Below, piece after piece: positions 44,833 through 54,111 of a stretch of DNA of 64,000 bases. Source of the DNA: Metabacillus sp. B2-18 (lineage in GTDB: Bacteria > Bacillota > Bacilli > Bacillales > Bacillaceae); contig NZ_CP088245.1 in the NCBI RefSeq assembly GCF_021117275.1, positions 1,153,501-1,217,500 on the forward strand, given 5' to 3'. Position numbers and translations under genes: made by a program. The notes beneath the pieces are model-generated. The model was not told the DNA's origin and did not search any database. It saw nothing but the letters and a program-made list of their open reading frames with translations. Position 1 is the stretch's first letter; each line of letters opens with the position of its first letter.

Positions 44833-45798
44833 ATGAAATCCAATCTTTTAGAAGAGCTCATGCAATTAAATGATGAAGAAAAATTGATTCTTCAGCAAAA
44901 ACACGAGGTTCAAAAGGAGCTCTACACGAGCCAGGAAAGCTTCGTTGTTGAGGGTGAAAAATTTCTAAACAATAATACGATGATTATGGTAAGGAAGCAT
45001 ACGAGATTTGTACATTTTCCGAAGCATAAGCATAATTATATTGAAGTGAATTATGTGTTTAACGGCTCACTGAATCAAACGGTTGGGAACGAAAGGTTAG
45101 AGCTTATAAAAGGTGATATTCTATTTCTCAACCAGCATATTGAGCATGAACTCGATGCTTGTGAAGAAGAAGATATTATTATTAATTTTATTATAAAGCC
45201 TGAATTTTTCTCGTTTGTTTTTTCTTATTTAACGACTGAGAATTTAATAACGAATTTTTTAATTAATAGTTTATTCGATCACACACAAAACGGACAATAT
45301 CTTTATTTCGCTGTATCGGAAATAGAGAGTATCCAAGAATTGATAGGAAAAATTATAGTTGAAATTATGAATCCTTCGATGATGTCAGAGTCAACGATAA
45401 AATTGTATATGGGTTTATTAATGGTTGAGCTTATTAAAAACTCTGATAAAGTTAAATATAAAGATGAGACTCACAGACATCACATTATTGTTGAGTCATT
45501 AAAATATATTGAAGAAAAATACCAAGATGCGTCTTTATATGAGTTATCAGAAAAACTTCAGCAGCCTCATTACACGTTAAGTAAAGAAATAAAAAAAGCT
45601 ACTAGTTATACTTTTAAGGAGCTTGTACAAGAAAAAAGATTAAGCGTGGCAAAGGATTTATTGGAAAATACAACACTAGCAATTACCTCGATTATTGAAG
45701 AGGTTGGGTATGAAAATATTAGTTATTTTTATCGAGTATTCAAAAGCAAATACGGATATACACCAAAGAAGTTACGTGAACAACTAACAAAAGGCTAG
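44833..45798 (+). CDS. AraC-family transcriptional regulator with cupin sensor
   Basis: 321 residues. N-terminal cupin-type sugar-sensing domain with HFPKHKHNYIEVNYVFNGSL (about 60-85) and GDILFLNQHIEHEL. C-terminal double helix-turn-helix from about 225: SLYELSEKLQQPHYTLSKEIKKATSYTFKELV and IIEEVGYENISYFYRVFKSKYGYTPKKLR. Its place directly before rhaB suggests control of rhaBA in response to rhamnose, as RhaS/RhaR do in enteric bacteria (inference). Its own terminator follows. Confidence 0.85.
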   Translation: MKSNLLEELMQLNDEEKLILQQKHEVQKELYTSQESFVVEGEKFLNNNTMIMVRKHTRFVHFPKHKHNYIEVNYVFNGSLNQTVGNERLELIKGDILFLNQHIEHELDACEEEDIIINFIIKPEFFSFVFSYLTTENLITNFLINSLFDHTQNGQYLYFAVSEIESIQELIGKIIVEIMNPSMMSESTIKLYMGLLMVELIKNSDKVKYKDETHRHHIIVESLKYIEEKYQDASLYELSEKLQQPHYTLSKEIKKATSYTFKELVQEKRLSVAKDLLENTTLAITSIIEEVGYENISYFYRVFKSKYGYTPKKLREQLTKG

Positions 45799-45840
45799 CT
45801 ATATCACTACTTGGAATTAGTAGGGGATATAGCTTTTTTA
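45797..45840 (+). terminator. Rho-independent terminator after the AraC gene
   Basis: AGCTATATC pairs with GATATAGCT, followed by a T run. It begins inside the stop codon. Confidence 0.85.
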
Positions 45841-45899
45841 TTTTTTATGAATTTGGCAAATAAGGACAATAAAATTGTTTAATCACGATATAGGAAACC

Positions 45900-45919
45900 A
45901 TAATAAACTAGTTTATTAT
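45900..45919. promoter_or_regulatory. Perfect 20-bp palindrome upstream of rhaB
   Basis: ATAATAAACTAGTTTATTAT reads the same on both strands. It lies 38 bases before the rhaB start. The half-site AATAAAC is shared with the lutA and rhaEW upstream regions, so it may be a head-to-head operator for the same repressor. Confidence 0.6.
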
Positions 45920-45925
45920 GTAATA

Positions 45926-45940
45926 AAGCAAGCGTTTTCA
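45926..45940 (+). promoter_or_regulatory. cre-like site in the rhaB leader
   Basis: AAGCAAGCGTTTTCA matches cre except at the second position. It lies just after the 20-bp palindrome and 17 bases before rhaB. Confidence 0.4.
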
Positions 45941-45957
45941 ATGAAGAGGTGAAGAAA

Positions 45958-47373
45958 ATGACAAAATATAGCTTAGCGGTAGATATTGGGGCTTCAAGCG
46001 GAAGATTAATTCTTGGCCATATTGAAGATGGCAAATTACAACTAAATGAAATACACCGTTTTGAAAACAATATCGTGAAAAAGAATGATCACTTTTGTTG
46101 GGATATTGAAACCTTATTTTCTGAAATCAAAACAGGAATTAAAAAGTGTCATGACCTTAATATAAAGCCAGATAGTATTGGCATTGATACATGGGCGGTT
46201 GACTTTGTTCTATTAGATGAACATGACAATTTATTAACAGATGCTGTAGCCTATCGTGATCCTCGTACAGATGGCATGATGGAGGAAGTATTTACTATCA
46301 TTCCAAAAGAAAAACTATACTTTGAGACTGGTATTCAATTTCAAAAGTTTAATACAATTTATCAATTATATGCATTAAAACAAAAATCACCTGATGTGCT
46401 GAAAAAGGCAAAATCATTTTTAATGATCCCTGAGTATCTTAATTTTTTACTAACTGGTAAAAAGGCTAACGAATATACAAATGCTACTTCAACACAATTA
46501 GTAAATGCATTTACTAAGCAGTGGGATCATGAATTACTTGATAAATTAGGTATTAACAAAGAAATGTTTCATGAAATACTACCTCCTAAAAACGTTTTAG
46601 GAACATTGTCAGAAGAGCTAGTATCAGAATTTGGTTTTGATATGAACGTAGTTTTACCTGCAACACATGATACTGGTTCTGCTGTAATCTCAGTTCCTGA
46701 ATTAGAGGATACGATTTATTTAAGCTCTGGAACATGGTCATTAATTGGAGTGGAAAATCGTTTTCCAATTTGTGTTCCAAAGGCACTTCAATATAATTTT
46801 ACAAACGAAGGCGGCATAGACTATCGCTATCGTTTCTTGAAAAATATTATGGGACTTTGGATGATTCAAGAAGTAAAACGTAACTATCATGATGAAATTT
46901 CTTTTGCTGAATTTGTAGAGTTGGCTGAAAAAGAAGAGGATTTTCAATCTATCGTAAATGTGGATGATGATCGCTTCTTAAAGCCTGAAAATATGGTAAG
47001 TGAAATTCAAAAATATTGTAAAGAAACAAACCAACAAGTCCCTCAAACACCAGGACAGATTGCGAAATGTGTATATGATAGTTTAGCAGATAGCTATAAA
47101 CGTGCGATCAGTGAAATAGAAGAAATATTTGAGAAAAGCTTTCCAAGAGTGAATGTAATTGGTGGCGGTTGTCAAAACGAAATGCTTAATCAATTACTTG
47201 CAAATGTAACAAATAAAGAAGTATGTGCAGGTCCTGTGGAAGCAACTGCCATTGGAAACATTGTGGCACAACTTATGGCATTAGAAGAAGTGGAACATAT
47301 TCAACAAGCTAGAGCATTAATCAAAGGTTCATTCGAAGTAAAAACATATAAACAACAATACGTGAGAGGATGA
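45958..47373 (+). CDS. rhaB: Rhamnulokinase
   Basis: 471 residues from the ATG after GAGGTG; a GTG 9 bases upstream overlaps the ribosome binding site. FGGY-family kinase: [19 protein letters not shown] (ATP phosphate loop), [23 protein letters not shown] and [18 protein letters not shown]. Phosphorylates L-rhamnulose at C1 with ATP. Its stop codon is overlapped by the first in-frame ATG of rhaA, so the two are coupled. Confidence 0.95.
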   Translation: MTKYSLAVDIGASSGRLILGHIEDGKLQLNEIHRFENNIVKKNDHFCWDIETLFSEIKTGIKKCHDLNIKPDSIGIDTWAVDFVLLDEHDNLLTDAVAYRDPRTDGMMEEVFTIIPKEKLYFETGIQFQKFNTIYQLYALKQKSPDVLKKAKSFLMIPEYLNFLLTGKKANEYTNATSTQLVNAFTKQWDHELLDKLGINKEMFHEILPPKNVLGTLSEELVSEFGFDMNVVLPATHDTGSAVISVPELEDTIYLSSGTWSLIGVENRFPICVPKALQYNFTNEGGIDYRYRFLKNIMGLWMIQEVKRNYHDEISFAEFVELAEKEEDFQSIVNVDDDRFLKPENMVSEIQKYCKETNQQVPQTPGQIAKCVYDSLADSYKRAISEIEEIFEKSFPRVNVIGGGCQNEMLNQLLANVTNKEVCAGPVEATAIGNIVAQLMALEEVEHIQQARALIKGSFEVKTYKQQYVRG

Positions 47374-47378
47374 GTATT

Positions 47379-48632
47379 ATGTCAGTTAAAGAAAGCTATG
47401 AATTAGCAAAAAAGGAATATGAAAAATGGGGAATTAATGTTGATGAAGTGCTTCAACAACTACAACAAGTACCAATCTCAATTCATTGCTGGCAGGGCGA
47501 TGATGTTGGTGGCTTTGAAGTAAACAAAGGGGAGTTATCTGGAGGAATTGACGTTACAGGAAATTACCCTGGCAAAGCTAGAACACCTGAAGAATTAAGA
47601 AGTGACTTAGAAAAGGCTTTATCATTAATTCCAGGAAAACACCGTGTAAATCTTCATGCTATTTATGCTGAAACAAATGGTGAAGCTGTAGAGCGTGACA
47701 GATTAGAGCCTAAACACTTTGAAAACTGGGTGAACTGGGCAAAAGAACACGGACTAGGACTTGATTTTAATCCAACATTATTTTCACATGAAAAATCTAC
47801 TGATGGCCTAACACTATCACATCCAGACCCTGAAATCCGTGAATTTTGGATTAATCACTGCATTGCTAGCCGAAAAATTGCTGAATACTTTGGTAAAGAA
47901 TTAGGAACACCAGCTTTGACGAATGTTTGGATTCCTGATGGTTATAAAGATGTACCAAGCGATCGTCTAACACCAAGAGTTCGATTAAAAGAGTCTCTAG
48001 ATAAAATTTTTGAAGTTGAAATTGATGAGCAATACAATATCGATGCTGTAGAAAGTAAATTATTTGGCATTGGTTCAGAGGCATATGTTGTTGGATCTCA
48101 CGAATTTTACATGGGTTACGCATTAAAAAATAACAAGCTATGCTTATTAGATACTGGACACTATCACCCAACTGAAATGGTATCTAACAAGATCTCTTCT
48201 ATGCTTTTATACAGCGATAAACTAGCATTGCATGTTTCAAGACCAGTTCGTTGGGACAGTGACCATGTGGTTACACTTGATGACGAGCTAAAAGAAATCT
48301 CACTTGAAATCGTTCGTAATGATGCATTAGACAAAGTGATGATTGGTCTTGATTTCTTCGATGCAAGCATTAACCGTGTAGCAGCATGGACAATCGGAAC
48401 TCGTAATATGATTAAATCTTTACTATACGCAATGCTTGTACCAAACAATCACTTAAAACAGCTTCAAGAAGAAGGAAACTTTACGGAAAGATTAGCTTTA
48501 ATGGAAGAGTTTAAAACATATCCGTTTGGAGCAATTTGGGATTACTATTGTGAGCAAATGGGTGTTCCTGTGAAGGAAACTTGGTTGGAAGATGTTAAAA
48601 AGTATGAGAAGGAAGTTTTGTCGCAAAGATAA
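47379..48632 (+). CDS. rhaA: L-rhamnose isomerase
   Basis: 417 residues from the second ATG, which has GAGAGG at proper spacing. Xylose-isomerase-like barrel with [37 protein letters not shown] and [17 protein letters not shown], plus [11 protein letters not shown], the metal-binding and substrate regions of RhaA. Converts L-rhamnose to L-rhamnulose. The mutarotase gene rhaM, which sits between rhaB and rhaA in B. subtilis, is not present here. A terminator follows. Confidence 0.96.
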   Translation: MSVKESYELAKKEYEKWGINVDEVLQQLQQVPISIHCWQGDDVGGFEVNKGELSGGIDVTGNYPGKARTPEELRSDLEKALSLIPGKHRVNLHAIYAETNGEAVERDRLEPKHFENWVNWAKEHGLGLDFNPTLFSHEKSTDGLTLSHPDPEIREFWINHCIASRKIAEYFGKELGTPALTNVWIPDGYKDVPSDRLTPRVRLKESLDKIFEVEIDEQYNIDAVESKLFGIGSEAYVVGSHEFYMGYALKNNKLCLLDTGHYHPTEMVSNKISSMLLYSDKLALHVSRPVRWDSDHVVTLDDELKEISLEIVRNDALDKVMIGLDFFDASINRVAAWTIGTRNMIKSLLYAMLVPNNHLKQLQEEGNFTERLALMEEFKTYPFGAIWDYYCEQMGVPVKETWLEDVKKYEKEVLSQR

Positions 48633-48651
48633 TTAAATATGTCAAATTGAG

Positions 48652-48690
48652 AAAAGCACAACAAAAATGATATTGCGTTGTGCTTTTTTT
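48652..48690 (+). terminator. Rho-independent terminator after rhaA
   Basis: AAAAGCACAAC pairs with GTTGTGCTTTTTTT. Confidence 0.9.
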
Positions 48691-48705
48691 GATTTTCACC
48701 ATGGA

Positions 48706-48829
48706 TGTATTTATGGTATCCAATTGATGAAGGAGAAGTAGTTGAAGATGGAGATCGAACGCAAATTATGCTTGGCGATCCATTAAATTTGATGCTGATA
48801 ATATTGCAGAATGGAAAGACGTTTATTAA
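48706..48829 (+). pseudogene. Remnant of an NTF2/SnoaL-like protein C-terminus
   Basis: Short coding-like stretch without start. One frame reads WYPIDEGEVVEDGDRTQIMLGDP and a second frame then continues as KFDADNIAEWKDVY before TAA. The latter resembles the last strand of limonene-epoxide-hydrolase/SnoaL-like folds. A frameshift near 48783 separates them. Weak evidence; it could be chance. Confidence 0.35.
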
Positions 48830-48886
48830 GAACTTTGTGTTTCAGTTGCTGCTAGCAAATGAGTGAAGATTTTGAAATAATGTAGG

Positions 48887-48919
48887 TAAGTTCTCAAAAT
48901 TTCAGAGAACTTATTTTTT
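48887..48919 (+). terminator. Rho-independent terminator-like hairpin
   Basis: TAAGTTCTC pairs with GAGAACTTA over a 9-base loop and is followed by TTTTTTA. It follows the gene remnant. From here to 49325 I see only AT-rich sequence with the sigma factor's ribosome binding site. Confidence 0.7.
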
Positions 48920-49325
48920 ATTTCTTGTCATTATTTCCCGAAAAATAATCTTAGGTGATCACTAAAACAATTATCTTCCTTCTAAATGACAATATCTATG
49001 ATTTTTTCGAGTGTTTTTACTTCATTTCTTTACATGAAAATGCAACAAATTGAAAATAAACCTATTGAATGATAGATCTAATCAAAAAATTTATAAAAAT
49101 TGTAGTTAGTGTTTATATTTCGACAACGTTTTTATTTTTAACCCCTTATACTTATATCTACATCACATTTGTCTGTGAAAAATAGTAAAGAAATTATTTA
49201 GGTTAGTAGCGTGGTATTTAGTATAGATATATTTCTTTTTAAACTAGTAAACTAGTGAAAATTTAAAATAAGTATAAGCTCGAAATGGGCTTAATTTAAG
49301 AAGAGTATGGAGGGAAATCAAATCA

Positions 49326-49967
49326 ATGAACACTGTATTAGAACCAATTGTCGATTATGCTGGATTAGAGGATAGAGTGTTGGTCGAGATGGCTCATAAT
49401 GGTGACAGCGAGTCATTGTCCTTTTTAATTAATAAGTATCAGCATTTTGTGCGCTCGAAGGTTAGACCGTATTTCTTAATAGGAGCCGATAAAGAAGATC
49501 TTGTTCAAGAAGGAATGATCGGGTTATATAAGGCGATTCGTGATTATCGTGAAGACAAAATGGCTTCTTTTTATGCATTTGCAGAGCTTTGTATTTCTAG
49601 ACAAATTATAACTGCAATTAAAACTGCTTCTCGCCAAAAACATGGTCCATTAAATTCATCTATTTCCTTGGACAAGCCTCTTACTAATGAAGATTCTAAT
49701 TATACGTTGATGGATATGATTGCAGGGGAAAAAGTAACTAATCCTGAATCTTTGCTTATTAATAAGGAAAAAGTGAACGAAATAGAACGGAAGATTGATG
49801 AATTGCTGAGTGATTTGGAAAGAAGAGTATTAACTCTATATATGGACGGACAATCATATATGGAAATATCAGAAGAATTGAATACACATGTTAAATCAAT
49901 TGACAATGCTCTTCAGCGTGTAAAACGAAAACTAGAACGTCATTTTGAGATTAGTAAGGTTGTATGA
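49326..49967 (+). CDS. SigH-like RNA polymerase sigma factor (sigma-30 family)
   Basis: 213 residues closely resembling B. subtilis SigH: region 2 has SKVRPYFLIGADKEDLVQEGMIGLYKAIRDYREDK and FAELCISRQIITAIKTASRQKHGPLNS; region 4 has LLSDLERRVLTLYMDGQSYMEISEELNTHVKSIDNALQRVKRKLE. Canonical sigH lies beside secE and the nusG/ribosomal genes; here it stands alone between rhaA and a purine permease. It may therefore be a paralogue, although a moved orthologue cannot be excluded. AGGGAAAT precedes the ATG region. SigH controls the transition to stationary phase and sporulation in B. subtilis. Confidence 0.85.
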   Translation: MNTVLEPIVDYAGLEDRVLVEMAHNGDSESLSFLINKYQHFVRSKVRPYFLIGADKEDLVQEGMIGLYKAIRDYREDKMASFYAFAELCISRQIITAIKTASRQKHGPLNSSISLDKPLTNEDSNYTLMDMIAGEKVTNPESLLINKEKVNEIERKIDELLSDLERRVLTLYMDGQSYMEISEELNTHVKSIDNALQRVKRKLERHFEISKVV

Positions 49968-50042
49968 GTAAAGATAGCAGGAAGAAATAGTTGGTTTTAG
50001 TGTTCATTGTTGATTGATGCCCTGTTACATAAACTAAATAAT

Positions 50043-50084
50043 AAAAAAACCTCAGATGAATTTTGGGTCATCTGAGGTTTTTTT
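50043..50084 (+). terminator. Rho-independent terminator after the sigma factor
   Basis: AAAAAAACCTCAGATGA pairs with TCATCTGAGGTTTTTTT, a very strong near-symmetric hairpin. Confidence 0.92.
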
Positions 50085-50199
50085 ATTGTTCAAAGAAAAA
50101 GTAACATAGCCCTAGCTGATCGTGTAATCCAAAATATTTACATTGACTCAACTACTATTTTTCTCTATAATATCAACTTATATTAATATAATATATCAA

Positions 50200-50340
50200 C
50201 CTTGTATATGTTTAGGGATATGGCCTAAACGTTTCTACCAAGCTACCTTAAATAGCATGACTACAAGGATTACATATGTATTGTCGATATGTAATTCTTG
50301 TTATGTGTGCTTTAGGGTAATCCAACTCTAAAGCTTTTTT
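50200..50340 (+). ncRNA. Guanine-type purine riboswitch with terminator
   Basis: P1 is CCTTGTA (50200-50206) with TACAAGG (50262-50268). P2 is GTTTAGG/CCTAAAC with loop GATATGG. J2/3 is GTTTCTACC. P3 is GCTA/TAGC with loop CCTTAAA. These loops are the invariant kissing loops of the purine aptamer. The specificity base before P1' is C (50261), indicating guanine or hypoxanthine rather than adenine. Downstream GCTTTAG/CTAAAGC followed by TTTTTT (50309-50340) is the terminator. GGATTAC at 50267 can pair with GTAATCC at 50317, which would open P1 and the terminator, so ligand should switch expression off. Confidence 0.93.
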
Positions 50341-50361
50341 AGCATAATTCAGGAGGTCAAC

Positions 50362-51657
50362 ATGAAGCAATTCTTTCAGTTTTTAGATCGACAAACAACT
50401 TATCGACAAGAGTTTCTTGCTGGAATTACTACCTTTTTATCAATGGCTTATATATTAGTTGTTAACCCAATTGTACTATCAGAAGCAGGTATGGATAAAG
50501 GGGCTGTTTTTACAGCAACAGCTGTCTCAGCAATTATCGGTACGTTATTAATTGGGATTTTAGCTAACTACCCGATAGGGATAGCACCTAGTATGGGGCT
50601 TAATTCATTTTTTACCTATTCAGTTGTAATCGGAATGGGGATACCTTGGCAAACAGCATTAACAGGTGTATTTATATCAGGTGTTTTGTTTGTATTGCTA
50701 AGCATTTTTAAAATTCGCGAAAAAATCATCGAAGTAATTCCCCAGGATTTAAAATATGCAATCGGAAGTGGAATTGGCTTTTTTATTGCGTTTATTGGCT
50801 TGAAAAATTCAGGGATTGTAGTGGCAAATTCAGCAACATTTGTTTCGTTAGGAAATATTCAATCCGGTCCAACTTTATTAGCAGTTGTTGGTTTTATTAT
50901 TACCGTTATTCTTATGGTGAAAAATGTTCGTGGGGCCATCTTTTATGGAATGGTGATAACATCGATTTTAGGAATGTTTTTCGGGATAATTGATAAGCCT
51001 AAAGCTATTATTGGTGGAATCCCTAGCTTGGAGCCAACATTCGGGGTTGTTTTTATGCAGCTAGGAGATATTTTTTCAATAGAATTAGTAGCTGTTGTGT
51101 TTACGTTTTTATTTGTGGCATTCTTTGATACAGCAGGAACATTGATTGCGATTGCTAACCAAGCAGGGTTAGTTAAGGATAATAAAATTCCGAACGCTGG
51201 ACGAGCACTTTTAGCTGATGCCTCGGCATCAGTTGCAGGGTCAGTTCTAGGTACTTCAACAACAGCATCATTCATCGAATCATCTGCAGGGATAGCAGCA
51301 GGTGGAAGAACTGGTTTTACATCTGTTGTGATTTCTGGAATGTTTGCTATTGCACTATTTTTCTCGCCTCTCCTTTCTATTGTAACGTCAGAAGTAACAG
51401 CACCTGCTTTGATTATTGTTGGTACATTAATGGCAAGTGAAGTACGTCATATTAAATGGGAACGTTTCGAGATTGCAATTCCTGCTTTTGTCACGATCAT
51501 CATGATGCCGCTAACCTATGGTGTAGCAACTGGTATTGGTCTTGGTTTTATTATGTACCCTATTACAATGATTGCTATGAAAAAGCAGAAGGAAATCAGT
51601 CCGATCGTCTATGTTTTAGCACTTATTTTTATTGCCTATTTTGCATTTGTTATATAA
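50362..51657 (+). CDS. pbuG: NCS2-family hypoxanthine/guanine permease
   Basis: 431 residues, about 12-14 membrane segments. FLAGITTFLSMAYILVVNPIVLSEAGMD and IGIAPSMGLNSFFTYSVV are the PbuG/AzgA signatures, as are FVAFFDTAGTLIAIANQAGL and GTSTTASFIESSAGIAAGGRTG. Purine:proton symporter of the cytoplasmic membrane. The guanine riboswitch in its leader supports purine uptake under feedback control. Following it, 51658-51924 contains the palindrome CTTCCATTATAATGGAAG with outer AAGTGC/GCACTT but no T run, and no gene. Confidence 0.92.
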   Translation: MKQFFQFLDRQTTYRQEFLAGITTFLSMAYILVVNPIVLSEAGMDKGAVFTATAVSAIIGTLLIGILANYPIGIAPSMGLNSFFTYSVVIGMGIPWQTALTGVFISGVLFVLLSIFKIREKIIEVIPQDLKYAIGSGIGFFIAFIGLKNSGIVVANSATFVSLGNIQSGPTLLAVVGFIITVILMVKNVRGAIFYGMVITSILGMFFGIIDKPKAIIGGIPSLEPTFGVVFMQLGDIFSIELVAVVFTFLFVAFFDTAGTLIAIANQAGLVKDNKIPNAGRALLADASASVAGSVLGTSTTASFIESSAGIAAGGRTGFTSVVISGMFAIALFFSPLLSIVTSEVTAPALIIVGTLMASEVRHIKWERFEIAIPAFVTIIMMPLTYGVATGIGLGFIMYPITMIAMKKQKEISPIVYVLALIFIAYFAFVI

Positions 51658-51924
51658 GATTGAAAGTATTCTCTTTTTAGAGGAGGCTTATTTATTTTGA
51701 AGCAGTATTAGAAGTAGAAACACTGTTTTCTAATCATAATCATCGGAAAATTAAATGTATTATTGCAAGTGCTTCCATTATAATGGAAGATAGCTAACTG
51801 CACTTTATGCAAATTCTTATTCTGTATCTGTTTAGTAATAAGAACCTACTCTTATTAACTACTAATCATGATATGATTAAACCATGGAGTATTTTGTACT
51901 TTCTTAACATTGGAGGTTATGTGA

Positions 51925-52296
51925 ATGAATAATCAAAAAGGCGAGAAACATTGGATCATACCAGATGGATATATACCACCATTAAGCTCAGGGGAACTTC
52001 TTAGCCATGAATCTATTTGTATTTTAAACTGCAATGGTCAAGATGCAAAACTTGAAGTTACGATTTATTTTGAGGATCGAGATCCGATCGAGAAAATTCC
52101 TGTCATTGTGCAGGGCAAGAGAAGTAAACATTTACGTACAACAGCACTGGAGCTTAATGGAGAAACGATTCCAACAGGTGTTCCTTATTCAATTGAAGTG
52201 GAAAGTGATCTGCCAATCATTGTCCAATATAGTCGATTGGATTCAACTCAACCAGGCCTGGCACTAATGTCTACAATGGGATATCCTTTGAAATGA
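51925..52296 (+). CDS. Sensory rhodopsin transducer (ASRT)-like protein
   Basis: 123 residues. WIIPDGYIPPLSSGELLSHESICILNCNGQDAKLEVTIYF, RSKHLRTTALE and LPIIVQYSRLDSTQPGLALMSTMGYP align by eye with the Anabaena sensory rhodopsin transducer, including the HE-x-xCILN and QYSRLD motifs. No rhodopsin gene is nearby. The ASRT superfamily has been proposed to be a small-molecule, perhaps carbohydrate-binding, beta-sandwich. It has an own GGAGG site and lies 45 bases before the YesM kinase gene, so a role in sensing or modifying this sugar system is possible (inference). Confidence 0.85.
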   Translation: MNNQKGEKHWIIPDGYIPPLSSGELLSHESICILNCNGQDAKLEVTIYFEDRDPIEKIPVIVQGKRSKHLRTTALELNGETIPTGVPYSIEVESDLPIIVQYSRLDSTQPGLALMSTMGYPLK

Positions 52297-52341
52297 ATTG
52301 AAAGCGGTTACTAGCAAATTATGATATTGGAGTTCTAATAT

Positions 52342-54111
52342 ATGAGGAACTTAAACCGAAGTATTTCAACCAGATATAAAAATTTAAGAATTAAGTATAA
52401 ATTAATTGTCTTTATTTCTATTTTATTAATTGTTTGTTTAACGTTTATTATCATTGGATTTCAATATGCATTTAATAGCTATGATGAACAAATTTACCGT
52501 AAATCTTCACAAGTTTTAATTATGTCTTCTAATAGAATAGAAGATGAACTAAAGAATATTGAAGAAGTTACTTATAAAATTATGGGTGATGATGTTATTC
52601 AAAACGCATTGCTTCGTTCAAAGGACAATAGCTTAACAAAGTATGATCAATATCAAATAGAAAAAGAAATTTGGGAAACTCTTACTAGCTATATAGGTTC
52701 CGAGAAGTATATCCAATCCATCCATCTTTTTGACCGTTTTGGGAAGGAATATCGTGCTGGAGGAGTACCCTCCCGGAATTTATATGATCATAAAGATGAA
52801 ATGATCATAAAGGCGGAAAAAGGAAATGGAAGTAATGTATGGATTTCACTAGAAGGCTCAAAAAATTCTATTTTTTCTACGAGACAGCTAAAATCCTATG
52901 AAAATCTAAGTCTTGAAAAGCTCGGAACATTAGTAATTGATGTTAAGTTACACGAGATTGTTAAAGAGCTGCCAAAAGAATGGGAAGATCAAGAGGGTTA
53001 TATTGCGATCTCAGAAGGAGATGAAATTTTCTTTTCAGAAGGAAATTCTACTAATGTTGATAAGCTAGACTTTACAGCTAGTGATAAACAAGGATATCAA
53101 ATTCAAAATGTATATGGAAGAAGCTTTTTTGTTACCTATTCAAAATCTCCATATGCAAATTGGACATATTGGAATGTCTTGCCCTTTGGAACCATGTTCG
53201 CAAAGGTTACGATGATTAAGTTTCTTGTTATTTTTTTATTCTTAGCGATTTCTATTTCTTCTATTTATTTAGTTATTAGATTTTCTAAACGAATTACGAA
53301 TCCAATTGAAAACTTAGTTTCAGCGATGAAGTTCGTTCAAAAAGAAGATTTTAAACTAACAGAAAACTTTACACCCTCACAATATCAGGATGAGGTTGGA
53401 ATGTTACACCGAAATTTCTTTGTAATGATTGAACGGATTAATCAGCTAATTAATGAAAATTATGAAAAACAATTATTAATAAAAGATACTGAATTTAAAG
53501 CATTGCAATCACAGATTAATCCTCATTTCTTGTATAACACACTAGAATCTATTAACTGGCTGGCAAAAGTAAATCAGCAGCATCAAATATCCAAAATGGT
53601 TGAATCTTTAGGATATTTATTAAGAAACGCCATTAGTTTAAAAGATGATGTAATAACAGTGGAGCAAGAAGTAGAGATGGTTGAACACTATGTGACTATT
53701 CAAAAGTTTCGTTTTGAAGAGCGATTGGAATTTTCATTAGTAATGGACGATAAAGTGAAAAATGCTAAGCTACCAAAGTTGATTTTGCAGCCACTTGTTG
53801 AAAATGCCATTCATTATGCGCTGGAAATGATGATAGAGCCATGTGAAATTTGTTTGTTAGCATTCAAAGAAGGAGATAAGCTCCGTCTGGTCGTTGAGGA
53901 TAATGGACCTGGTATGGATGAGCAGCAACTCGAATTAGTTAAAAAAGGAGAAATAAAGACTAGAGGAAATGGAATCGGCTTACGTAATATAGACTCTAGA
54001 ATTAAATTTGTTTTTGGCACTGAGTATGGTCTGCAAATTGATAGTGAGGTAAACAAAGGGACAAAGGTATGCATCGTTATTCCATATCAAACGAGGTGGG
54101 ATTATGTATAG
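52342..54111 (+). CDS. yesM: YesM-family sensor histidine kinase (rhamnogalacturonan locus)
   Basis: 589 residues. Membrane segments near 20-42 and 290-312 enclose an extracellular sensor domain; HAMP follows. Phospho-acceptor His in SQINPHFLYNTLESINWL; N box LVENAIHYALEMM; G box VEDNGPGMDEQQ. The ATP-domain ending GNGIGLRNIDSRIKFVFG is typical. Overlaps the regulator gene by 8 bases. Second YesM in the window; the first is at 22043. The start has only a weak GGAG 10 bases upstream. Confidence 0.92.
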   Translation: MRNLNRSISTRYKNLRIKYKLIVFISILLIVCLTFIIIGFQYAFNSYDEQIYRKSSQVLIMSSNRIEDELKNIEEVTYKIMGDDVIQNALLRSKDNSLTKYDQYQIEKEIWETLTSYIGSEKYIQSIHLFDRFGKEYRAGGVPSRNLYDHKDEMIIKAEKGNGSNVWISLEGSKNSIFSTRQLKSYENLSLEKLGTLVIDVKLHEIVKELPKEWEDQEGYIAISEGDEIFFSEGNSTNVDKLDFTASDKQGYQIQNVYGRSFFVTYSKSPYANWTYWNVLPFGTMFAKVTMIKFLVIFLFLAISISSIYLVIRFSKRITNPIENLVSAMKFVQKEDFKLTENFTPSQYQDEVGMLHRNFFVMIERINQLINENYEKQLLIKDTEFKALQSQINPHFLYNTLESINWLAKVNQQHQISKMVESLGYLLRNAISLKDDVITVEQEVEMVEHYVTIQKFRFEERLEFSLVMDDKVKNAKLPKLILQPLVENAIHYALEMMIEPCEICLLAFKEGDKLRLVVEDNGPGMDEQQLELVKKGEIKTRGNGIGLRNIDSRIKFVFGTEYGLQIDSEVNKGTKVCIVIPYQTRWDYV

